From: Rubritepida sp. | GTDB lineage: Bacteria > Pseudomonadota > Alphaproteobacteria > Acetobacterales > Acetobacteraceae | Assembly: GCA_014376425.1 (NCBI GenBank) | Contig: JACMRO010000107.1 | Coordinates: 1 to 13,617 of the forward strand | Direction: 5' to 3' | Length of the DNA stretch: 13,617 nucleotides | Shown here: positions 8,478 through 13,617 of the stretch, in pieces | How the letters are laid out: every line of letters starts with the position of its first letter | Numbering within the stretch: the first letter of the stretch is position 1 | Notes under the pieces: generated by a model | The model's database searches: none | The model's input: only the letters and a program-made list of their open reading frames with translations | What the model was told of the DNA's origin: nothing | Position numbers and translations under genes: made by a program

Positions 8478-9854
8478 ATGACCGTCCGCACCCGCTTCGC
8501 CCCCTCCCCCACCGGCTTCCTGCACATCGGTGGCGCCCGCACCGCCTACCTCAACGCGCTGTATGCGCGCCGCCACGGCGGCCAGTACCTGCTGCGCATC
8601 GAGGACACCGACAAGTCGCGCAGCACGCCCGAGGCGGTGGCGCAGATCATCGAAAGCCTGGACTGGCTGGGCCTGACGCCCGACGAGCCGCCGGTGATGC
8701 AAAGCGCCCGCGAGGCCCGCCACCGCGAGGTGGCCGAGGCCCTGCTGGCATCCGGCCAGGCCTACCGCGCCTACGAAACCGCCGACGAACTCAAGGCGAT
8801 GCGCGAGGCGGCGACGCTCGCCCACCGCCCGCCGCACTACTCCGGCCATTGGCGCGACCGCGAATCCGGCCCCGCCGAGGCCGGCCGGCCTTACGCCATC
8901 CGCATCAAGGCGCCGCGCGGCGGCAGCACAATCGTGGACGACCTGGTGCAGGGCCGCGTCGAGGTCAGCCACGCCGAGCTGGACGACATGATCATCCTGC
9001 GCAGCGACGGCACGCCCACCTACCTGCACGCCGTAGTGGTGGACGACCACGACATGGGCATCACCCACGTCATCCGCGGCGACGACCACCTGACCAACAC
9101 GTTTCGCCAGTGCATGGTGTTCGATGCCATGGGCTGGGCGCGCCCGGCATTCGCCCATGTGCCGCTGATCCATGGCGCGGACGGCGCGAAGCTGTCCAAG
9201 CGGCACGGCGCGGTGGGGGTGCTGGAATGGCGCGACCAGGGCATCCTGCCGGAAGCCGCGCTCAACGCCCTGCTCCGTCTCGGCTGGGGTCAGGGCGACA
9301 CCGAAATCATCGGCGCGGAGGAGGCGGCGCGGGTCTTCGACATCGCCGATGTCGGCCGCGCCGCCGCTCGCATGGATTAAGCCAAGCTGACTCACATCAA
9401 CGGCGTGTACCTGGGCGCCGCCGCCCCCGCCCGGCTGGCCTCGATGGTGGCCGCGCGCCTGCACCCCGACGCCACCGGCATCGCACGCATCCAGGCGCTG
9501 ATGCCGGCGATGCAGGAACGCGCGAAGTCGGTGATCGAGCTGGCCGAAGGCGCTCGCTTCGCCCTCGGCCACGGTGCTCCCCCGGCCGATGAAAAGGCGC
9601 GCGCCATGCTGACCGACGAAGCCCGTGGCCGCCTGGCCCGGCTGGCCGAAGCGCTGACCGGCGGCGACTGGTCCAAGCCGGCCCTTGAAACCCGTCTCAA
9701 AGCCTTTGCGGAGACCGAGGGCGTCAAGCTTGGCGGCGTTGCCCAGCCGCTGCGCGCGGCGTTGACCGGCAGCCTGCAGTCGCCGCCCATCGATTCCGTG
9801 CTGGCGGCGCTGGGCCAGGATGAGGCGCTGTTCCGCCTGCGCGCCGCGATGTGA
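8478..9854 (+). pseudogene. gltX: Glutamyl-tRNA synthetase gene interrupted by an in-frame TAA
   Basis: The frame encodes a class I glutamyl-tRNA synthetase of 458 codons with a TAA at codon 301 (9378-9380). The first 300 codons hold the full catalytic part: RFAPSPTGFLHIGGARTA with the HIGH-type motif HIGG (16-19), LLRIEDTDKSRS, DDMIILRSDGTPTYLHAV, DDHDMGITHVIRGDDHL, and the KMSKS-type motif KLSKR (238-242). After the stop the same frame continues AKLTHINGVYLG and runs 157 codons to a TGA with a normal-looking anticodon-binding region. In the family this junction reads approximately RMDFAKLxxING, so the TAA replaces one conserved aromatic/hydrophobic codon and nothing else appears lost. GTG at 9405 could start an independent C-terminal piece. 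It could be a recent nonsense mutation, a readthrough case or an assembly error. Many Acetobacteraceae carry a second gltX, which could cover the loss. Confidence 0.9.
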
Positions 9855-9907
9855 AACGGGGGCCAGCCGGCCGCGTTGAAACTACGCACAACGCATCGGA
9901 AAACGCC

Positions 9908-10081
9908 GTGAGCACCATCTTGATCGTCCTGCTGGTCATCGTCCTGTTGGGCGGCGGCGGCGGGTATTACGGCTATAATCGCTACGGCGCTGGCGGGCTG
10001 GGCGGCGTCCTTGGCTTCGTCCTGCTGCTGCTGCTGGTTCTGTGGCTGCTGGGCGCGCTGACAGGCACGCGGGCGCTTTAG
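9908..10081 (+). CDS. Small glycine-rich membrane protein, DUF3309-like
   Basis: This 57-residue protein starts at a GTG and is almost wholly hydrophobic. A first helix, STILIVLLVIVLL, leads to a run of five glycines and a tyrosine-rich turn (YYGYNRYGAGG), then a second helix, VLGFVLLLLLVLWLLGAL. This pattern resembles the small DUF3309 family common in alphaproteobacteria, whose members have two short hydrophobic stretches around a Tyr/Gly/Ser loop; their function is unknown. The GTG is preferred because it places the first helix at the N-terminus and is preceded by GGAAAA about 5 nt upstream. An in-frame ATG at 9851 overlaps the end of gltX. It follows gltX by 53 bp and could be cotranscribed with it. 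Confidence 0.72.
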   Translation: MSTILIVLLVIVLLGGGGGYYGYNRYGAGGLGGVLGFVLLLLLVLWLLGALTGTRAL

Positions 10082-10095
10082 CAGCCCTGCTCAAA

Positions 10096-10182
10096 ATCGT
10101 CATGGCCGGGCTTGATCCGGCTATCTCTTAAGTTCCTGTTCCAGAACCATAATGAGGTCGCCGGGGCAAGCCCGGCGACGAT
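10096..10182. repeat. Alphaproteobacterial-type palindromic intergenic element
   Basis: Between the convergent DUF3309-like and DUF1203 genes lies a sequence beginning ATCGTCATGGCCGGGCTTGA, typical of the dispersed palindromic repeats seen in many alphaproteobacterial genomes. It holds two hairpins: GCCGG (10105-10109) pairing with CCGGC (10117-10121), and a 9-bp perfect stem GTCGCCGGG (10157-10165) with CCCGGCGAC (10171-10179). Only one copy is present in this window, so the repeat status rests on resemblance to known elements. Confidence 0.6.
10157..10179. terminator. Strong 9-bp hairpin, probable bidirectional terminator
   Basis: A perfect GC-rich 9-bp stem with loop GCAAG stands about 75 bp past the DUF3309-like stop and 17 bp past the DUF1203 stop, between convergent genes. 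No U-tract follows in either direction, so its role as a terminator is inferred from position and stability. Confidence 0.45.
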
Positions 10183-10196
10183 GTGAATGCGGCGCT

Positions 10197-10670
10197 TCAG
10201 ACCCGCTCCACCCGCGTCAGCCAGCAGCCCGGCCGCGCCGTGTGGATGTTGACGAAGGCGACGCGCGGGTCGGCCAGCCGCTCGCGCAGCGGCGCTTCCG
10301 CCTCGTCTCCGGGCAGCACCACACCGAAATCGTAGAGGCACATGCCGTCCGCATCGTAGTGCCGCAGGGAGATGATGGCGTTCTTCGTCACCGTCTCTGG
10401 CAGCCTGTCCTCCTCGATCCGCGCGGCGCAGCCATGCGCGTGCAGGAAGACCGGGCTGGGCGACCAGTAGGGGCCGGTGGGCGCCGGCAGGTCCCAGCTC
10501 GCCAGCAGCATGGTCTCGCCGGGCGAGCCCAGCCGCAGGCAGTGGCGGCAGGGAAAACCCGGGCCGTCCACCCGGCGGCGGTGAACCGGGCCACCGCGGT
10601 CGTCGTGGCCGGTCGAGCGGAAGCGCGCGGCGGCGGCGGTGTCCATGGGCAGGCAGCGAAACTGTGTCAT
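10197..10670 (-). CDS. DUF1203 domain-containing protein
   Basis: This 157-residue protein matches the DUF1203 family along its whole length as I know it. It opens TQFRCLPMDTAAAARFRSTG and has the cysteine motif GFPCRHCLRLGSPGETMLL, the segment GPYWSPSPVFLHAHGC, then VSLRHYDADG-like IISLRHYDADG, and ends with the typical RVAFVNIHTARPGCWLTRVE. The family is small, cytoplasmic and of unknown biochemical function; the CxxC pair and the conserved late Cys might bind metal, but I cannot show that. No signal peptide or membrane segment is visible. It stands alone, converging with the DUF3309-like gene and divergent from the oxidoreductase gene 68 bp away. Confidence 0.85.
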   Translation of the reverse strand: MTQFRCLPMDTAAAARFRSTGHDDRGGPVHRRRVDGPGFPCRHCLRLGSPGETMLLASWDLPAPTGPYWSPSPVFLHAHGCAARIEEDRLPETVTKNAIISLRHYDADGMCLYDFGVVLPGDEAEAPLRERLADPRVAFVNIHTARPGCWLTRVERV

Positions 10671-10738
10671 GGCGCATTAAGACCCACTATGCAGCAAGGC
10701 GCCTTCCGCTTGTTGCGCCGGGCTGCTTGAGTGACGCC

Positions 10739-12061
10739 ATGAACCTTGCCCGCCTCCTCGCCTCCGCCAAAACCCCCATCACCGTGGGCCTGATCGGCGC
10801 CGGCAAGTTCGGCGCCATGTTCCTGGCCATGGCGGCGCGCCAGCCCAACATCCACGTCGTCGCCATCGCCGATCTCGATTTGCCGCGCGCCCGCGCCACC
10901 CTCGCCCGCGTCGGCTGGCCGGCCGAACGGTTCGCGGCCACGGAGATGTCCGCCACCGCCACCTGGTTGACCGAGGATGCCTCTGCGCTGAACGACCCGC
11001 GCATCCAGGTCATCATCGAGGCCACCGGCCACCCCGCCGCCGGCTTGCGCCACGCCGCCGCTGCCATCGCCGCCGGCCAGCATGTGGTGATGGTCAATGT
11101 CGAAGCCGACGTCCTGGCCGGCCCTGTCCTGGCCGCCCGCGCCGCCGCCGCAGGCGTGGTCTATTCCATGGCGTATGGCGACCAGCCGGCCCTGGTATGC
11201 GAACTGGTAGACACCATTCGCGCCATGGGCTTTTCCATCACCGCCGCCGGCAAGGGCACCAAATATCTGCCGGTCTTCCACGAGAGCACGCCTGACACCG
11301 TTTGGGGCCATTACGGCCTGAGCGCGGAAGCCGCCGCCGCCGGCGGCATGAACCCGCAGATGTTCAATTCCTTCCTCGACGGCACCAAGAGCGGGATCGA
11401 GATGGCCGCCATAGCCAACGCCACCGGCCTGGACGTGCCCGAGGACGGCCTGGCCTTCCCCGCCTGCGGCACGCAGGATCTGCCGACGCTGCTGCGCCCG
11501 CGCGAACATGGCGGCATCCTGCCCCGCGCCGGGATGACCGAGGTGGTCTCCTCGCTCGAACGCGACGGCCGCCAGGTGGCCAACGATCTGCGCTGGGGCG
11601 TCTATGCGGTGTTCGAGGGCGAGACCGACTACATCCGCCGCTGCTTCGGCGAGTATGGCGTGCACACCGACCCTTCCGGCCGCTACGCCGCGTTGTGGCG
11701 GCCCTACCACCTGATCGGACTGGAGCTTGCGGTCAGCGTGGCCAGCGTGGCGCTGCGGCGCGAGGCCACCGGCTGCGCCACCGCCTGGCGCGGCGATGTG
11801 GTGGCGACCGCCAAGCGCGATCTGGGCGTCGGCGAGCGGCTGGATGGCGAGGGCGGCGCGATGGTCTGGGGCAAATGCGTGCCGGCGCGGCGCAGCCTGG
11901 AAATCGGCGGCCTGCCCATCGGCCTCGCCAGTGGCGTGACCTTGCGCCGGGCGGTGCCGCGGGGCGCCATGCTGCGGCAGGGGGATGTGACCAGCCCTGA
12001 CCCCGCGGACGGCGCGTGGGCGTTGCGGCGGGAACTGGAAACCATGGCGGCCGGCCGCTGA
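10739..12061 (+). CDS. NAD(P)-dependent oxidoreductase with DRL catalytic-type domain and SAF domain
   Basis: This 440-residue protein starts with a Rossmann fold, ITVGLIGAGKFGAMF (GxGxxG at 20-25), followed by IEATGHPAAG near 93-101 and VVMVNVEADVLAGP. The middle, about 130-350, carries YSMAYGDQPALVCELV, AAGKGTKYLP, and MFNSFLDGTKSGIEMAAIA, which characterise the DRL (DXR-like) group named after a Brucella 1-deoxyxylulose-5-phosphate reductoisomerase. The C-terminal part (about 350-420) is a SAF-type domain (ATAKRDLGVGERLDGEGG, LPIGLASGVTLRRAVPRG). Close relatives are commonly labelled homoserine-dehydrogenase-like or FlgA-like. The group covers several activities, so the substrate here is unknown; a DXR role is only one possibility. 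The ATG at 10739 places the Rossmann fold close to the N-terminus, and a weak TTGAG precedes it. It is divergent from the DUF1203 gene and 84 bp upstream of the chemoreceptor gene. Confidence 0.87.
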   Translation: MNLARLLASAKTPITVGLIGAGKFGAMFLAMAARQPNIHVVAIADLDLPRARATLARVGWPAERFAATEMSATATWLTEDASALNDPRIQVIIEATGHPAAGLRHAAAAIAAGQHVVMVNVEADVLAGPVLAARAAAAGVVYSMAYGDQPALVCELVDTIRAMGFSITAAGKGTKYLPVFHESTPDTVWGHYGLSAEAAAAGGMNPQMFNSFLDGTKSGIEMAAIANATGLDVPEDGLAFPACGTQDLPTLLRPREHGGILPRAGMTEVVSSLERDGRQVANDLRWGVYAVFEGETDYIRRCFGEYGVHTDPSGRYAALWRPYHLIGLELAVSVASVALRREATGCATAWRGDVVATAKRDLGVGERLDGEGGAMVWGKCVPARRSLEIGGLPIGLASGVTLRRAVPRGAMLRQGDVTSPDPADGAWALRRELETMAAGR

Positions 12062-12118
12062 GCCAGGCTAAGCGACCGCGCCACGATACTGGTTCTTAAG
12101 CATACGAGACTATGCAGG

Positions 12119-12137
12119 CTGGGTCGTCACCCAGGAG
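12119..12137 (+). promoter_or_regulatory. Hairpin overlapping the Shine-Dalgarno site of the chemoreceptor gene
   Basis: CTGGG (12119-12123) can pair with CCCAG (12130-12134) over a 6-nt loop. The 3' arm overlaps AGGAG (12133-12137), which sits 8 nt before the ATG at 12146 and is the best ribosome site in the window. The stem could partly mask initiation, but five pairs is short and this may be chance. A second small inverted repeat, GCATA/TATGC, lies just upstream at 12100-12115. Confidence 0.35.
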
Positions 12138-12145
12138 CCGTGCCC

Positions 12146-13617
12146 ATGCAGCGCCTTATCCCGACCGGCCTTCGGGCCCAGATTTCCGCCGTCGTGGTCG
12201 CCCCGGCCATTGCCATCGCCGTCCTCGCCAGCCTGGCCAGCCTGTGGACCCTGAGCCGGATCAGCAGTGAGCGGAGCACCGAAGCCCTGCATCGCGCGAC
12301 CGAACGCACCGAGATGAGCATGCAGGCCTCGGAGCAGGGGATGCAGACACTGGCGCTGGCGCTGGCGACCAACCCGGCGCTGATCGCCGCGGTGGCGGCC
12401 CGGGACACGGCTGGGCTGGGGGCGATGATGATGCCAGTCTATGACACCCTGCTGGAAAGCGACCCCCGGATCGCGGTCTTCGAGGTCGGCGGTGCGGATG
12501 GCCGCGTACTGCTTCGCGCGCAGCAGCCCGAGCGCGCGGGCGACGACAAATCCAGTTCGCCAGACATTCGCACGGCGCTGGCCGGCCAGGTCGCGACCGG
12601 CGCGGTCAACTCGGTGACGACCGGCAGCATCACCTACGGCGCCACCGTGCCACTGCAGCAGGACGGGCGGGTCGTCGGCACGCTGCGGGTTGCGGGGGGC
12701 ATCGACGGCAGCATGGCTTCCGTCATCGCGGCCATTACCGGCGGCGAGGCCATCGTGGTCGGCCGCGGCCAGCCGATGGGCGCCACCCTGCATGGCGTCG
12801 CGCCCGACTTGCTGGCGCTGCTGCAGCGCCCCGACAGTCCTGCCCTCACGCCCGACGGCCTGATGGTGGACGTGCCGGGAACCGGCACCCACCTGGTGCG
12901 CACGCTGCCGATCATCGACCTGGCTGGCCAGCCGGTCGGCGCCATCATCTTCGGCCTGCCGATGCGCGACTGGCAGGCGGCCGAGCGTTGGGGCACGCTG
13001 GCCACTCTGGGCGCCGCGCTCATCGGGCTGGTGCTCGCCATTCCGCTGGCCCTTATCCTGGCGGGCCGGCTTGCGTCCCTGATTCGCCGCATCGCCGGCG
13101 CCATGTCGGTGCTCGCGGGCGGTGACCTGTCGCAACCCATTCCCGGCGTTGGCCGGCGCGACGAGGTGGGCGCCATGGCCGGCGCGCTAAAGGTATTCCG
13201 CGACAAACTGGCCGAGAGCCGGGGCCTGGAGGACGCCTCCCTGGTGGCGCGGCTGGCGCGGGAGAGGCGCGCCGCCGCGCTCGAGGGCTACACACAGGAT
13301 TTCGGCCAGTCCATCGCCGGTGTCATGAGCCAGCTGGAGCAGGCTTCGGAAGGCATGAAGCAGGCAGCCACCCGCATGACCAGCGTCGTCGGCCAGACCC
13401 GCACCCAGGCGTCGGGCACCGCCGGCGGGGCGGCGGAGGCCAGCGGGAACCTGGTTGCTGTAGCCTCCGCCGTCGAGCAGATGTCGGCCAGCGTGGGCGA
13501 AATCTGCCGCCAGGTGGCGTACGCCGCCAAAGTGGCGGCGGAAGCGGTACGCGAAGCCGGTGCGTCCGATGGCCGGATGCGGGCGGTGACCGGCAGTGCC
13601 GATCGCATTGGCGACAT
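12146..13617 (+). CDS. Methyl-accepting chemotaxis protein with Cache-type periplasmic sensor (cut by window edge)
   Basis: This open frame of 490 codons runs off the right edge. A first membrane segment (about residues 8-33, ISAVVVAPAIAIAVLASLAS) is followed by a periplasmic region of about 245 residues. That region carries Cache-like features: an N-terminal helix, then IAVFEVGGADGRVLLRAQQP followed by GDDKS, a second GATVPLQQDGRVVGTLRVAG stretch, and VRTLPIIDLAGQPVGAIIFG. A second membrane segment lies at about 283-305. A HAMP domain follows (LASLIRRIAGAMSVLAGGDL to VGAMAGALKVFRD), then the start of the cytoplasmic signalling coiled coil (VAVASAVEQMSASVGEICRQ, AAKVAAEAVREA). The kinase-contacting tip is not reached. 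The ATG is supported by AGGAG 8 nt upstream. It should be an inner-membrane receptor signalling to CheA; the ligand is not predictable. The long open frame on the opposite strand here is an antisense shadow. Confidence 0.93.
   Translation, partial: MQRLIPTGLRAQISAVVVAPAIAIAVLASLASLWTLSRISSERSTEALHRATERTEMSMQASEQGMQTLALALATNPALIAAVAARDTAGLGAMMMPVYDTLLESDPRIAVFEVGGADGRVLLRAQQPERAGDDKSSSPDIRTALAGQVATGAVNSVTTGSITYGATVPLQQDGRVVGTLRVAGGIDGSMASVIAAITGGEAIVVGRGQPMGATLHGVAPDLLALLQRPDSPALTPDGLMVDVPGTGTHLVRTLPIIDLAGQPVGAIIFGLPMRDWQAAERWGTLATLGAALIGLVLAIPLALILAGRLASLIRRIAGAMSVLAGGDLSQPIPGVGRRDEVGAMAGALKVFRDKLAESRGLEDASLVARLARERRAAALEGYTQDFGQSIAGVMSQLEQASEGMKQAATRMTSVVGQTRTQASGTAGGAAEASGNLVAVASAVEQMSASVGEICRQVAYAAKVAAEAVREAGASDGRMRAVTGSADRIGD

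Noticed and set aside
8394..9572. 390-residue N-terminal extension of comEC
   Set aside because: It is antisense to gltX, has the composition of a shadow frame, and precedes a natural start with a ribosome site.
10078..10677. 199-residue minus-strand frame ending RIKPGHDDFEQGC
   Set aside because: It overlaps the DUF1203 gene in another frame, and its tail is the translated palindromic element.
10667..11710. 347-residue minus-strand frame rich in Gly and His
   Set aside because: Antisense shadow of the oxidoreductase gene.
12110..13295. Minus-strand frames of up to 341 residues
   Set aside because: Antisense to the chemoreceptor, whose plus-strand frame has membrane, Cache, HAMP and signalling features and a strong ribosome site.

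Overview
The window looks like chromosomal DNA from a high-GC alphaproteobacterium, most likely of the Acetobacteraceae/Rhodospirillales type. The reasons are the gene order dusB(nifR3)-ntrB-ntrC-ntrY, a fused ispDF gene, comEC lying divergently beside gltX, and strong G/C preference at third codon positions. This placement is inferred from gene content, not from a database search.

Layout. Positions 1-3822 (minus strand) hold the nitrogen-regulation operon: dusB overlaps ntrB by 4 bp, ntrC follows 4 bp later, and ntrY begins after a 115-bp gap made of a 39-bp tandem repeat. Positions 3823-3977 are a divergent promoter region. Positions 3978-5129 (plus) encode ispDF of the MEP isoprenoid pathway. 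Positions 5114 to about 5745 (minus) are a truncated, triply frameshifted remnant of a KUP potassium transporter gene whose stop overlaps the end of ispDF. A small predicted lipoprotein follows at 5835-6185 (plus). comEC (6243-8393, minus) and gltX (8478-9854, plus) diverge; gltX has an in-frame TAA at codon 301. A 57-residue glycine-rich membrane protein (DUF3309-like) lies at 9908-10081, then an alphaproteobacterial-style palindromic intergenic element, then a DUF1203 protein (10197-10670, minus). A DRL/SAF-domain oxidoreductase (10739-12061, plus) and a Cache-domain chemoreceptor (12146 to the window end, plus, partial) complete the window.

How the genes relate. The left part is a coherent regulatory operon (tRNA dihydrouridine synthase, then the NtrBC pair, then NtrY). 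IspDF performs two MEP-pathway steps, and the oxidoreductase about 5.6 kb away belongs to the wider family that includes DXR-like reductoisomerase, though its own substrate is unknown. The rest are unlinked housekeeping and accessory genes.

The points most worth attention are the apparent triplication of the ntrC-ntrY junction, which seems to have separated two genes that once overlapped TGATG-style; the nonsense codon in an otherwise well-preserved gltX; and the decayed kup gene, in which the individual frameshifts can be located. I found no mobile element, CRISPR array, tRNA or rRNA, and nothing that amounts to a complete undescribed system.
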